Source: JBKBII01 sp046299415
GTDB taxonomy: Bacteria; Pseudomonadota; Gammaproteobacteria; Ectothiorhodospirales; Ectothiorhodospiraceae
Length of the DNA stretch: 64,000 bases
Direction: 5' to 3'
Assembly (NCBI GenBank): GCA_046299415.1
Contig: JBKBII010000001.1
Coordinates: 496,001 to 560,000, forward strand
This document shows positions 47,801 through 57,526 of this stretch, piece by piece. Each line of letters opens with the position of its first letter. Position 1 is the first letter of the stretch. The notes below the pieces were generated by a model, which saw only the letters and a program-made list of their open reading frames with translations, was not told the DNA's origin and did not search any database. Both the position numbers and the translations under genes were made by a program.

Positions 47801-48669
47801 CGCAAGTGCACATCAACCGGCGCACCGTCGGGCACCGGAAACTCCGGCAGCACAGACGTTCCGAGAGTTAAGTGAACCGCACAGCGTCGAGCAATCTCGA
47901 CCGTATTCGCGAGTGCCTCGGGAATATCGGCGAACAAGGCCGCCATCTCATCGGGACTGCGCAAATACTGTTGCTCGCTGTACCGGCGTGGGCGTTTGGG
48001 GTCATCGAGAACGTGGCCGTCATGGATGCACACTCGCGCTTCATGCGCATCGAAATCTTCAGCCGCGAGAAAGCGCACGTCATTGGTCGCAACCACAGGC
48101 AAATCGAACCGCTCGGCAGCGTCGATCGCGCAAGCGATCCAATCCTCCTCGTGCGCGCGCCCTGTGCGAATCAGTTCCAGATAAAAGCGATCCGGAAAGC
48201 GCCGCAACCACGGCTGCATCTGCGACTCGTCCAACGCATCAGGCACTCGCCCGACCCCGACGAAAATGCCATCGACACCACCTGATAGGGCAATCAAGCC
48301 ATCGCTTGCCCCGTCGAGCCAATCTGCATCGATCGACGCACGCCCGGACTTGTCTTGGCCCTCGACCCAAGAACGCGTCAACAGCTCGGTCAAATGGCGA
48401 TAGCCGACGGCGTTCTGCGCAATCAGCGTCAAGCGCGGAGGCGGCGAAACACCGTCACCGTGCCCGAGATAAAAATCCGCGCCGACAATGGGCTGAACGC
48501 CGACACCGAGCGCCGCTTTATAGAACTTCACCAAGCCAAACAGATTGTGGACATCGGTCAATGCCACCGCCGGCTGCCCATTCGCGCGAGTCGCCTCGAG
48601 CAGCGGCTTGATCCTCACCGTGCCATCGATCAACGAATACTCTGAATGAACACGGAGGTGCACAAACAT
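44842..48669 (-). CDS. dnaE: DNA polymerase III alpha subunit
   Basis: 1,275 residues from the ATG at 48669 (MFVHLRVHSEYSL), with GAGGA 8 bases upstream; a slightly earlier ATG abuts that site. Replicative polymerase. N-terminal PHP domain (FVHLRVHSEYSLIDG, ALTDVHNLFG), catalytic palm with PGRGSGAGSVVAWAL and PDFDIDFCMERRDDVIDYV (two Asp), HAGGVVIAP, MGKKKPEEMAKQREIF, GYGFNKSHSAAYALVSYQTAWMKAHHPAAFMAAVLS, then OB-fold (FIAGLVVGVRARNTQSGRMLIVTLDDQSG). About 110 residues longer than E. coli DnaE (1,160), mostly in a variable polar region after the OB-fold. rnhB lies upstream on the same strand. Confidence 0.97.
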   Translation of the reverse strand: MFVHLRVHSEYSLIDGTVRIKPLLEATRANGQPAVALTDVHNLFGLVKFYKAALGVGVQPIVGADFYLGHGDGVSPPPRLTLIAQNAVGYRHLTELLTRSWVEGQDKSGRASIDADWLDGASDGLIALSGGVDGIFVGVGRVPDALDESQMQPWLRRFPDRFYLELIRTGRAHEEDWIACAIDAAERFDLPVVATNDVRFLAAEDFDAHEARVCIHDGHVLDDPKRPRRYSEQQYLRSPDEMAALFADIPEALANTVEIARRCAVHLTLGTSVLPEFPVPDGAPVDVHLRRMAEAGLDERFSRFDQAPDAEARARYRERLERELGVIIQMGFPGYFLIVADFIQWAKGEGIPVGPGRGSGAGSVVAWALKITDLDPLKYDLLFERFLNPERVSMPDFDIDFCMERRDDVIDYVARRYGRDRVSQIITHGTMAAKAVVRDVGRVLGHGYGFVDKVAKLIPFELGITLEKALQDSPELAERVEQDEEVRAIIELGLKLEGLVRNAGKHAGGVVIAPSALTDFAPLYCEPGGGSTVTQFDKDDVEAVGLVKFDFLGLRTLTILDWALENVRSVGGDVPDIERLELNDSATFALLQSARTTAVFQLESTGMKELIRRLKPDQFEDIVALVALYRPGPLQSGMVDDFIDRKHGRAKVEYPHPDLGPILRPTYGVILYQEQVMQIAQVLAGYSLGGADLLRRAMGKKKPEEMAKQREIFTSGALARGVDESTATYIFDLMEKFAGYGFNKSHSAAYALVSYQTAWMKAHHPAAFMAAVLSADMDNTDKVVALIDECRAMGLTIRPPGVNHSVYRFACTQDREIVYGLGAIKGVGESAIQSVLSARNDGGRFVDLADFCARVDLSRVNRRVLVTLIKAGAFDELGANRATLMEGLDGILSAAEQTARNAAMGVVDLFGEPSRAIAGELAWCDEYDEAERLALEKEALGLYLTGHPIAAERDDLKRLTGHSLGDLAERLAGLSNSVARGGQNNGGRERRGRRGEPAFIAGLVVGVRARNTQSGRMLIVTLDDQSGRAEVVVFNDDVQRFATVMQPDELVVVEGLATADEQTGVRLRGRSVWSLDDARALAAVGVRLHRRVGYEMSEPAIDTSRCDPNDGGEGGAFPLIDPKQGGLDTRDDFAALLNVLEAWPEGSLRAVVELDFGVAKTRLSSAKRLFSMDMSAIRRAREAGWQVALVYSSQRLETSIQDDARPGAVSVTNPSARERLGCSPEEESVGGVGSALAAARVAEQDARHAEWLEAAFALRNLDSETGSEGGRRTVH

Positions 48670-49461
48670 TCGGCTCATCCTCATACAAAAACACAACGAC
48701 ACAACCGGACATCATCTGTCCGGACGAACCCGATCATCACGATCACTGCGCCTCTCGGGCTCGATCCAACAAAGCACCCGGCGGAGCAGCCAACAAAGAG
48801 CCAATGGGCGCCACCGGGACTCGACGCTGCTCGACGAACACCCGCGCTACAGACGGCCTCGAATGACGCGGCGTGCGCCATCGCGCCGAAGCCGAGACGA
48901 TCGAAGTCTGGAAGCACAGCGCTGAGTTAAATCGGAGCGCGAGACCCAACCAAACGCCGCCCCAGGATCACTTTACCGACCGACCGTCCAAAAAATATGA
49001 ACTGAGCGCTCTAAACCGAGCCCTCTGAACAGGGTTCACCGGTCTGAGCTTACTGGCAAGGGCTCATCAGCCCGGCCCTACAGAGCCGGAAGGATCAAAT
49101 CAACACACGGAATCCGACACGCTCACGAGCCATCGAGGCTCTGGCGCAAGAATCCGAAGGTACGCAACCAATCGACTGACCACTCGGTTCATCGACGCCC
49201 CTCACCCTGCGTCAATCGTCGACAGATCACAAATCTCAAGATCCCAAAGCGACCCACTCGCCGCCGACAAACCTGACGCCAAGCGGATCAAGTCACGACG
49301 GCAACACACCTAAAACTCTCCACCATCGCGTCAGTAAAGGCCATTAACCCTTGGTCCTCGGATACCCTCTTCTGAACGTCTGGCCTCCGGTCGTCGGCCA
49401 ATCTGTGAAACAACTGTTCTTTCGAGACCAACCGCGTCTCGAAATCAATCTGTCCTCGAGG
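48670..49461. other. rnhB-dnaE spacer
   Basis: 792 bases with no supported gene on either strand; the small ORFs present lack ribosome sites and sensible composition. The dnaE promoter is presumably here. Confidence 0.35.
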
Positions 49462-50139
49462 TCAACCTTGCACAACCCCTCGAACAGAGGATTTTTGCTC
49501 GGACAGACCATCGGCACCCGGTCCGCCCCTTCCCATCGCGACCGCCCTCGCTACCGGCGCAAATGAGCGGCGATGAACAGGTGATGCTCCGAACTCCTCT
49601 AGCGCGGCACGATGGGCGGCTGTTGGATAACCCGCATGACGCTCAAAGCCATACGCCGGATACCACTGCGCAAGCGTCCGCATCCAACAATCGCGTGCCT
49701 CCTTCGCGAGAATCGACGCCGCCGAGATTTCCGCAATCCGACCGTCGCCCCCGACGATCGCCTCGCCACGATCTCGCCACCTCGGCGGTACAAAACAACC
49801 ATCGACGCGAACGAAATCGGGGGGCACGTCGAGCGTATCCAACGCACGAGTCATCGCCAGCCATGTTGCGGCCTGAATATTCAGCGCATCGATCTCACCG
49901 GAAGTCGCCCAGCCCAACGCCCACTCGATCGTGCCGGCGCGTGCAGCAGCCAGCAGCCCTCGACGCAGATCACCACGGCGCTTGGCCGACAGCTTTTTCG
50001 AGTCGGCCAGATGACTTGCGACGCCCGACCACATCGGCTCGCAAAACTCCGGCGAGAAAACCACGGCACAGGCGACAACCGGCCCTGCAAGTGGCCCACG
50101 CCCCACCTCATCAACCCCCGCGATGCGTCTAGGCGTCAT
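49462..50139 (-). CDS. rnhB: Ribonuclease HII
   Basis: About 225 residues from the ATG at 50139 (MTPRRIAGVDEVGRG); a GTG four codons earlier is equally weak in ribosome site. It cuts the RNA strand of RNA/DNA hybrids and removes single ribonucleotides. Active-site motifs: IAGVDEVGRGPLAGPVVACAVVF (Asp, Glu), LADSKKLSAKRR, VDGCFVPPRW, AEISAASILAKEARD (Asp) and YGFERHAGYPTAAHRAALEEFG. About 25 extra Gly/Ser-rich residues close the protein. The order rnhB-dnaE-accA-tilS matches E. coli; lpxB is not seen on the outer side. Confidence 0.96.
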   Translation of the reverse strand: MTPRRIAGVDEVGRGPLAGPVVACAVVFSPEFCEPMWSGVASHLADSKKLSAKRRGDLRRGLLAAARAGTIEWALGWATSGEIDALNIQAATWLAMTRALDTLDVPPDFVRVDGCFVPPRWRDRGEAIVGGDGRIAEISAASILAKEARDCWMRTLAQWYPAYGFERHAGYPTAAHRAALEEFGASPVHRRSFAPVARAVAMGRGGPGADGLSEQKSSVRGVVQG

Positions 50140-50753
50140 ACCGACGACCACACAATCGCTTTACGCCCCGCTGGCTTCATCGTCGGCCCCATCCACAATC
50201 GATCATCACTGGCTCCACGCCATGGCCTAGATTGCAGGGCGTGACAACAGGCGCGCGCCGATCAATATTAAGCTGCCACCAACCGCGTGCCCGCTGCTGA
50301 ACCATCACCCCGGTCAGCCTTAAAGAAAGCTTGAGGCCGACCTTGCGTCTTGCTCGCAAGCACCAAGGCCAAACGTTCAACGGCATCGGCGCGTCACCAG
50401 ACTTCGCGGCAGCGAGAACACTCCGCGTGAGTCGATCGGCCGGAAAACCCACCAAAATCCTCATTGGCGCGCCAACGAAAAACCACGCCAGTCTGGGCAG
50501 CCATTCGCGCCAGCCCCCTCCAAACCACAACCCGATCGGCCACATCGATTGAATTCTTGCGCCAATAGCGTGCCGCCGCCGCGATGAGGCGACGCGCCAT
50601 CCACGGTAACAGTTCTGAATACAACGGAGCCGCGCTCGGCGTTTGACGCGGAAACAGCGACAGACCGATGATCCAAACCACAACGGCGCCTGTGTAAAGC
50701 GATCGAAACACGGCAATATTATGGACAGCGAAAGTAGAAACGAGATCCTCGCA
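50140..50753. other. rnhB / amidase divergent spacer
   Basis: About 600 bases. Minus-strand ORFs of up to 194 codons (50761-50177) are Arg/Trp/Ala-rich frames without a ribosome site. No repeat or promoter stands out. Confidence 0.35.
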
Positions 50754-51728
50754 ATGGCCACACCTCAAGCTCTTCAGAAAGCGCAAACACCACTCGCCAC
50801 GCCCACCCAGCTACCCACGCGATCGTCCGCGGCGCGGGCACCGTTGCCGGTCGCGCTCGTGCAGCACATTGATCGCGGGACCGTCACTGCCAACTTTGAG
50901 GCCACCGCAGCAGCCGTTGCTGAAGCGGCCAAACAAGGTGCCAAGCTCATCGTGCTCGCCGAACTGCACACAGGCCCATATTTCTGTCAGACCGAGAACG
51001 TTGACGCCTTCGACCGCGCCGAAGCCATTCCGGGTCCATCCACTGAAGCGCTCGGACGTCTCGCGCAATTGCACGACGTCGTCATCGTTGGCTCGCTGTT
51101 CGAAAAACGTGCACCCGGGCTGTATCACAACACAGCGATCGTCGTTGAACGCGACGGACGGCTCGCCGGCACCTACCGCAAAATGCACATCCCAGATGAC
51201 CCGGGCTACTACGAAAAATACTATTTCACGCCGGGCGATCTCGGTTTCCAGCCCATCGACACCTCGGTGGGTCGGCTCGGCGTCCTCGTCTGCTGGGATC
51301 AGTGGTACCCCGAAGCCGCGCGTTTGATGGCGCTTGCTGGTGCCGAAGTGCTGATTTACCCCACAGCCATCGGCGCCAATCCCGACGATGACCCCGCCGA
51401 ACGCGAACGTCAGCGCGATGCTTGGATCACCGTGCAACGCGGCCACGCCATCGCCAACAACCTTCCGGTCATCGCCTGCAATCGGACCGGCTTTGAGACG
51501 GCGGCCAACGCTCAAGCCGCAGGTCAAGCCGGCGCTGCATTCTGGGGATCGTCATTCGTGACCGGGCCACAAGGCGAGATACTGGCGCAAGCGGCGAGCG
51601 ATAGCGCCGAGATATTGTTCGCGACGATCGACCGCGATCGCTGCGAGACAGTGCGACGCTGGTGGCCCTTCCTGCGTGACCGCAGAATCGATGCCTACGG
51701 CGATATCGTTCGGCGCTGGATCGACTGA
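50754..51728 (+). CDS. N-carbamoylputrescine amidase-like carbon-nitrogen hydrolase
   Basis: 324 residues from the ATG at 50754; another ATG at 50721 is possible and neither has a strong site, so about 30 polar N-terminal residues may or may not be real. The nitrilase catalytic triad is plain: Glu in LIVLAELHTGPYFCQ, Lys in GTYRKMHIPDDPGYYEKYYFTPGD, Cys in GVLVCWDQWYPEAARLMALAGAEVLIYPTAIG. These, together with FWGSSFVTGPQGE and RWWPFLRDRRIDAYGDIVRRW, are typical of AguB, which hydrolyses N-carbamoylputrescine to putrescine. The usual partner agmatine deiminase (aguA) is not adjacent. Confidence 0.88.
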   Translation: MATPQALQKAQTPLATPTQLPTRSSAARAPLPVALVQHIDRGTVTANFEATAAAVAEAAKQGAKLIVLAELHTGPYFCQTENVDAFDRAEAIPGPSTEALGRLAQLHDVVIVGSLFEKRAPGLYHNTAIVVERDGRLAGTYRKMHIPDDPGYYEKYYFTPGDLGFQPIDTSVGRLGVLVCWDQWYPEAARLMALAGAEVLIYPTAIGANPDDDPAERERQRDAWITVQRGHAIANNLPVIACNRTGFETAANAQAAGQAGAAFWGSSFVTGPQGEILAQAASDSAEILFATIDRDRCETVRRWWPFLRDRRIDAYGDIVRRWID

Positions 51729-52528
51729 TCGAACAAGATCCCTGTTTCTCCGCGATACCGCTGTGATCAGTTTCTTGCCCTGGCGGCGCCGGTGCGGCCG
51801 TCGTGTCGGCCGGTTCCCGTCGCCCGGCAGCCCCTGCGCGACGTACGAAGATACCGGCGCTTCACGCCACAGGCGTTAGCGCTCCATTCCGGGCGGTTTC
51901 CGCGCACCCCACTCGCAGGTTCTCGTTCGGCGAAAGTTTCCGTCAATGAGACGAACTGCGAACCCAGGACATGCATACCAAGAGCCCGCGAAGGCCAGCC
52001 AACGCAGGCGCGCGTCGTACACTTTGGGCTTCGATCGAGCATGAGCTCAGCGTTCTGTTCACCCGTGACGAGCCGGCAGTCGTCGAGGCTTGAGTCCCGG
52101 CGTTGACAGATTGACCGCGAAATCGAACGCCAAGGCGGCTCGAACGAGTGGCCCCGACGAGCGGCCCAGAAAGCTGACCGAGGCGGGGGCGCCTAGTGCT
52201 CGAGCAGTCATCAATGCCTACAGGGCTCGGCTAGGTCTGACGCCGTGACGCCCCGTGGTTCACGTCTGGGAGCGATTGACGGAGCAACGCTCGTCACGGT
52301 CTTCAAAATCTTGACAGCTTTCCGTTGCGGGCTTGTTCAAAAAATAGGCGGTACAAAGACAACCAGACGACAGCTCGGCGCAAGCGACGTCGACATATCA
52401 CTGACTTTTTCAACCCGAGACGCATTCAATCTGGCCCTACTGCAGGCCGCCCTGGGCAGGCATCGACCGGGCCGATAACGACACGGCCCGTCATTGACTA
52501 ACCACTCGCGTCCGCGATGGATTTCGTT
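51729..52528. other. Convergent spacer, amidase / DUF6746-like gene
   Basis: 800 bases between convergent genes. The best small ORF (52245-52478, 77 codons, GTG) has no ribosome site. No transposase or phage remnant recognised. Confidence 0.35.
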
Positions 52529-52963
52529 TTATTTCATACCCGCCATCCAAGCCTCGAGTGCCTCGATGTAGGCGAGACCTTCAGCGCGCGTCTTGTCACC
52601 ATCGGCCGTCTCTGAGGCCAGGTGCATTTCCTCGAGTTGAGCGGCGACATCGGCCAGTTCGCCCGCCAGCACTTCAAGCGCATTCTCGAGCGAATATGAC
52701 AATTCATGCGCTTTATCAGTATCGACCGGATCGGCGGACAACGTCGCACGCAGCTCCGGATTCACGGTTTTGAGGACGTCCCAGGCTTCGCTCGCCGTAT
52801 TGGGCGTTGCCGCTTCGAAGTGTTTTATCGACTCTGCCGACGCAGGCAGCATTGCCAGACCCGCAGCCAAAACGACCCCCAGTGCGACACCGTGAAAGCG
52901 GGAAACCCGCGCGGTTCTCGACTTCTCAACTGGCATCAAAAATGAACTTTGCTCGACTCGCAT
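52529..52963 (-). CDS. Small secreted helical protein (DUF6746-like)
   Basis: 144 residues; AGGAG lies 6 bases before the ATG. A signal peptide (LGVVLAAGLAMLPASAES) is followed by a short helical protein: IKHFEAATPNTASEAWDVLKTVN, then LSYSLENALEVLAGELADVAAQLEEMHLASE and a C-terminal AYIEALEAWM. The LxYxLExAL and LEExHxASE pattern is what I associate with DUF6746 periplasmic proteins of marine gammaproteobacteria, by memory only. There is no Cys and no haem motif, although cytochrome b562-like four-helix folds look similar. Acidic overall. It is preceded by hexamer-like AT-rich repeats at 53143-53172. Confidence 0.72.
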   Translation of the reverse strand: MRVEQSSFLMPVEKSRTARVSRFHGVALGVVLAAGLAMLPASAESIKHFEAATPNTASEAWDVLKTVNPELRATLSADPVDTDKAHELSYSLENALEVLAGELADVAAQLEEMHLASETADGDKTRAEGLAYIEALEAWMAGMK

Positions 52964-53889
52964 TTTTTCTCCTGCCTTCTTGAGGTTTCACATCGCAGAC
53001 CGGATCACCGCTTCGCTAAAGCCGACCCGGTGCTCCAGAGCGATCCAGCACCATTGCGCTCCATAAACTCAAGCCTTTCCCCATCAGCACAGGGCACCAT
53101 GGTTGGCATCGCATACTCGGCTGCGCATTTGTTGTGCGCTCGCGAATCATAATACGAATGCGAATCGTTTGCTATTCTGGCTTTCGATCATCTCGCTTGA
53201 CGTTGCACGGACACTCAGACGTCATAAAAGACGCCGGGGCAATGGAACGCCCACCGCGTGATCGTAATACCCGCTCTGGGCACTCGAAATCAATCGTCGA
53301 TTGTGGCCATGGGGCCGCTAACCACACGACCACCGATCTCTCACATCGATCACCGAATCGACGGCCTTTTGACACCGGGCCAACCCATACGGACGCCCTT
53401 GCCAATGCGTGCAAACCAGAACCGATCTGAACTGAATCGTGGTGGATGTCTCGATACTGAATGCTTACCGGTGGGCCGAGTCGAATTGACGTGATCGGCA
53501 ACGGCACTGGCCTCCCACGCGCCCACACCACCCTCCACACTGCGCCAGACTCAAGGCTCGAGTGCGCCGCAATGTCCGCTATCCCCGAGGAATCTGATCT
53601 GAAGTATCCTTCTCTCTCGCCGCTACCCGCGTTCTGCCCTCAATCGCGCCAGATACCCTCGCGCTCGGCACCCCTGGGGGCGTCTTCAGGACTCACCCTG
53701 CCTTGGAGCGCCGCCTAGCGCGCTCCGGCACAACACCGACGTTGGTGAGCTCGCCGACCACTTTGCCTGTCATTTTTCGGACTATTGCGCTGCGGAATTG
53801 GAACATGTCACCGACGACTCCGAGTGCTGCTCCGGCGACGTGTCGAGCGTTGAAGTTGGCTCCCGTTTTCACCTGACCCAGACCAAAAA
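52964..53889. other. Divergent spacer with Fur-like hexamers
   Basis: 926 bases, no accepted gene. At 53144-53167 four units AATCAT, AATACG, AATGCG, AATCGT stand in tandem, in an AT-rich patch in otherwise GC-rich DNA. This is loosely like a Fur hexamer array; match to the 19-bp Fur consensus is poor. It lies about 180 bases before the DUF6746-like start. Confidence 0.25.
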
Positions 53890-56800
53890 ATGGCCAATCC
53901 ACAACATCTCGCGTCTGCACTGATCCAGGGCAATGCCCGCCATGCCCTGGAACCGGGCCGCCTGCCACAAGACGGCTTTCAGCGCTGGACGGGTCTCAAC
54001 GACACTGCATCAGTCGCCGCGCTGACCGCAGCCGACGGGGCCTTCGACAGGCCCATGATCGTCGTCACCGAGTCCATGGAAGCGGTCGACCGTTTCGTCG
54101 AAGAATTCGAAACATTCATTTCGGGTCGCCCCAACGCACCCAAGGTTCTCCGACTGCCCGACTGGGAAACACTGCCCTACGATTGGTTTTCGCCGCACGA
54201 AGAAATCATCTCGGAACGCCTGAGAACCCTGTCGCAACTGACCACGCAAACCCATTGCGTTTTGGTCGTCGCGGTCTCGACCCTGATACAACGACTGCCA
54301 CCACCGAGCTGGCTGGTTGGCGCTGTATTTTCGGTGAAAGTGGGCGAAAGGCTTGACCGTCTGGCCCTGCGTGATCGCTTCGTCGCAGCTGGCTATCGTC
54401 ATACGGGCCAAGTGACCCGACATGGCGAAATCGCCGGACGAGGCGAGATTCTCGACATCTTTCCGATGGGCGCCGAGGCGCCCATCCGAATCGAATTTCT
54501 CGACGACGAAATTGACTCGCTGCGTCGCTTTGATGCCGAATCTCAACGCTCGACCGAGCCTGTTGACGCGATCACGCTGTTGCCATCGCACGAGTTTCCT
54601 TTCGATGAAACCGCGATCCGGGACTTTCGCAACCGCTACCGAGCTCGGTTACCGGGCGATCCATCGCGCCATCCGATCTACTCCGAGGTCAGCGAAGGCC
54701 GCGCGCCTCCGGGTATCGAGGCCTTCCTTGCCTTGTTTTTTGACGATCTCGCGACGTTGTTCGACTACATGCCCAACGCAGTCGTCGTTCAACTTGGCGA
54801 CATCGCGGGTGCATTGCAGAGTCAGCACGACGAAATACTCGAACGCTTCAGCCAACTTTCCCATCAGATTGAGCGGCCACTACTCCCACCCGAGACGCTC
54901 TACCTTGGACCTGAGGAACTGAAGAACCATCTGCGTGCACGCCCGGGTCTCGCCATCGGTCGTGAACCGAAACCCGTTCCGGAGGATCGTGGCGAGTCGC
55001 GGCGTGTTGCCATGCTGCCAGCCGTAGGCCCCGCACAAGTCCCTAACGCGGCCGGCGGTCAGGATTTCGATCCGAGGGCCCTCGAGGCGCTACTCACACA
55101 GTTTCCGCGCATCATCATCAGCACCGAATCGGCAGGGCGACGCGAACTTCTCGTCGGTCGACTGCGCAACGCCGAGATCCCCTGTCGACTGGCCGCAGAC
55201 TGGCAAGAGGCGATCAAACCCGACCCTGAAACATCCGCCCAATCCGGCCGAACAGAACGCGCGCAGATCGTGCTTCTGCAGGGTGCTCTGCGTGATGGCT
55301 TCGCGATTGCGGGCCGTTTACTGGTCCTTCCAGAATCACGCCTTACCGGCGAACGCGCTCGCGTCAATAGCCGCCGGCGTCGGAAAGCGACGCGAGATGC
55401 TGAAGCCGTCATCCAAGACCTGTCCGATCTCGCGATCGGCGCCCCGGTGGTTCACGCCGAGAATGGTATCGGTCGTTATCGCGGACTCGAGACGCTCGAC
55501 ATCGGCGGCCAGACCACCGAGTTCTTGCTGCTCGAATATGCCGACGAAGCTAAATTGTACGTTCCAGTGTCGTCGCTGCATCTCATCAGCCGCTACACCG
55601 GCGCCGACGCGGAACATGCACCACTCCATCGGCTCGGTTCGGATCAATGGGCCAAGGCGCGCAAAAAAGCCGCCGAAAAAGCCTTCGACGTCGCGGCCGA
55701 ATTGCTCGAAATCCACGCTCGCCGAGCAGCCAAAGCCGGCGAAAGCCAAGGCTTCGAGATCAACTCGCCGGAATACGAAGCATTCGCCGCGGCTTTTCCT
55801 TTCGACCCCACACCGGATCAACAAAAGGCGATCGACGCAACACTCGCCGACATGGCCAAGCGAGAGCCCATGGATCGCGTTGTCTGCGGCGACGTCGGTT
55901 TTGGCAAAACCGAAGTTGCCATGCGCGCAGCATTCATCGCGACCCAGAACGGTCGCCAAGTTGCTGTCCTCGTGCCTACCACACTGCTGGCCCAACAGCA
56001 CTACCAGAACTTCCTCGATCGCTTTGCCGACTGGCCCGTCAAGATCGAATCGTTGTCCCGGTTTCGCTCGACTCGAGAACAGAAACAAGTCCTCGAGGGT
56101 TTGCGCGACGGCACGGTCGACATCGTCATCGGTACTCACAAACTTCTCAGTAAAGAGATCGCTTTCAAGCGGCTGGGTCTGGTCATCGTCGATGAAGAGC
56201 AGCGCTTTGGTGTGCGCCACAAAGAGGCGCTGAAGAAACTTCGCGCCGAGGTCGATTTGCTCACGCTGACTGCCACGCCGATTCCGCGAACCCTCAACAT
56301 GGCCCTATCTGGCCTGCGTGAGCTATCGATCATCGCAACTCCGCCATCCGAACGACTCGCCATTCAAACCTTCGTACAGGAATGGAATGACGCGCTGGTA
56401 CAAGAAGCCTGTATGCGAGAGCTACGGCGCGGGGGGCAGGTGTACCTGCTACACAACGATGTCGACACCATCGGCAAGATGGCCGAGCAGATTCAAGTGC
56501 TCGTACCGCAGGCCAGAATCGACATTGCGCATGGTCAAATGCCAGAGCGCGACCTCGAGCGAGTCATGCTCGACTTTGTGCATCGCCGCATCAATATTCT
56601 GATCTGCACGACGATCATCGAGACCGGCATCGACGTTCCAACGGCCAACACCATCATCATGAATCGCGCCGACCGCCTGGGTCTCGCGCAGATGCATCAG
56701 CTGCGCGGACGCGTCGGCCGATCGCACCACCGTGCCTACGCCTACCTGATTACCCCACCTGAGCGCACACTGACGCCAGACGCCAAAAAACGTCTCGACG

Positions 56801-57471
56801 CCATCAGCGCACTCGAAGATCTCGGCGTCGGCTTCACGCTCGCATCACACGATCTCGAAATCCGCGGTGCCGGCGAACTACTCGGCGATGAACAATCGGG
56901 CCAGATCCAAGAAATTGGATTTACGCTTTACAACGACCTCCTGCGCCGAGCCGTTCGCGCGCTGAAATCGGGCGACATCCCGGATACAGCGCTGGATACA
57001 GCCCCTGGCACCGAGGTCGAGTTGGGCGCGCCAGCTCGGCTGCCCGACGACTACGTTCCCGATATTCACACCCGCTTGATTCTCTACAAACGCCTATCGA
57101 GCGCGGCTGACGCCGACGCTTTGAGTGCCCTGCGTGAGGAACTGACCGACCGCTTTGGCAAACTGCCCGACGCAGCCGAAAACCTCATCGTTGCCAACCG
57201 CCTGCGTCTGCGCCTTACGCCGCTCGGCGTGCGCAAGGCCGAACTCGCCTCGGGCGGAGGTCGATTACGCTTTGGCGCACGACCGCGCATCGACGTTGGC
57301 GCATTGATCGAAAGAATTCAGCGCGAACCCAAAATCTACCAATTCGATGGCTCGACGAGCTTGCGCTTCACGCTACCCTTGGACACGATCGAGAAACGAG
57401 TGAACTTTCTCGAACGTCTATTGCACGACATTGCCCCACCCAGCAGCGAACACAAACGTGATGCAGCCTGA
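53890..57471 (+). CDS. mfd: Transcription-repair coupling factor Mfd
   Basis: 1,193 residues (E. coli 1,148). Mfd removes stalled RNA polymerase and recruits UvrA. N-terminal UvrB-homology part: LRLPDWETLPYDWFSPHEEIISERLRTL, RGEILDIFPMG, FLDDEIDSLRRFDAESQRS. RNAP-interaction domain: GAPVVHAENGIGRYRGLETLDIGG. Helicase part: FDPTPDQQKAIDATLADM, Walker A VCGDVGFGKTEVAMRAAF (about residue 665), VDEEQRFGVRHKEALK, ATPIPRTLNMALSGLRELSII, and NRADRLGLAQMHQLRGRVGRS. The C-terminal TRCF domain has LPDDYVPDIHTRLILYKRLS. A ribosome site is not obvious before the ATG. csiV follows directly. Confidence 0.97.
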   Translation: MANPQHLASALIQGNARHALEPGRLPQDGFQRWTGLNDTASVAALTAADGAFDRPMIVVTESMEAVDRFVEEFETFISGRPNAPKVLRLPDWETLPYDWFSPHEEIISERLRTLSQLTTQTHCVLVVAVSTLIQRLPPPSWLVGAVFSVKVGERLDRLALRDRFVAAGYRHTGQVTRHGEIAGRGEILDIFPMGAEAPIRIEFLDDEIDSLRRFDAESQRSTEPVDAITLLPSHEFPFDETAIRDFRNRYRARLPGDPSRHPIYSEVSEGRAPPGIEAFLALFFDDLATLFDYMPNAVVVQLGDIAGALQSQHDEILERFSQLSHQIERPLLPPETLYLGPEELKNHLRARPGLAIGREPKPVPEDRGESRRVAMLPAVGPAQVPNAAGGQDFDPRALEALLTQFPRIIISTESAGRRELLVGRLRNAEIPCRLAADWQEAIKPDPETSAQSGRTERAQIVLLQGALRDGFAIAGRLLVLPESRLTGERARVNSRRRRKATRDAEAVIQDLSDLAIGAPVVHAENGIGRYRGLETLDIGGQTTEFLLLEYADEAKLYVPVSSLHLISRYTGADAEHAPLHRLGSDQWAKARKKAAEKAFDVAAELLEIHARRAAKAGESQGFEINSPEYEAFAAAFPFDPTPDQQKAIDATLADMAKREPMDRVVCGDVGFGKTEVAMRAAFIATQNGRQVAVLVPTTLLAQQHYQNFLDRFADWPVKIESLSRFRSTREQKQVLEGLRDGTVDIVIGTHKLLSKEIAFKRLGLVIVDEEQRFGVRHKEALKKLRAEVDLLTLTATPIPRTLNMALSGLRELSIIATPPSERLAIQTFVQEWNDALVQEACMRELRRGGQVYLLHNDVDTIGKMAEQIQVLVPQARIDIAHGQMPERDLERVMLDFVHRRINILICTTIIETGIDVPTANTIIMNRADRLGLAQMHQLRGRVGRSHHRAYAYLITPPERTLTPDAKKRLDAISALEDLGVGFTLASHDLEIRGAGELLGDEQSGQIQEIGFTLYNDLLRRAVRALKSGDIPDTALDTAPGTEVELGAPARLPDDYVPDIHTRLILYKRLSSAADADALSALREELTDRFGKLPDAAENLIVANRLRLRLTPLGVRKAELASGGGRLRFGARPRIDVGALIERIQREPKIYQFDGSTSLRFTLPLDTIEKRVNFLERLLHDIAPPSSEHKRDAA

Positions 57472-57526
57472 TACCTCACGGGCACCGCCGCCTTATTCGA
57501 CGCCAATCAATCAACCCGAGCACGCC

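Noticed and set aside
53917..53955. Inverted repeat CCAGGGCA/TGCCCTGG
   Set aside because: Lies inside the start of mfd and is explained by coding sequence; no regulatory context.
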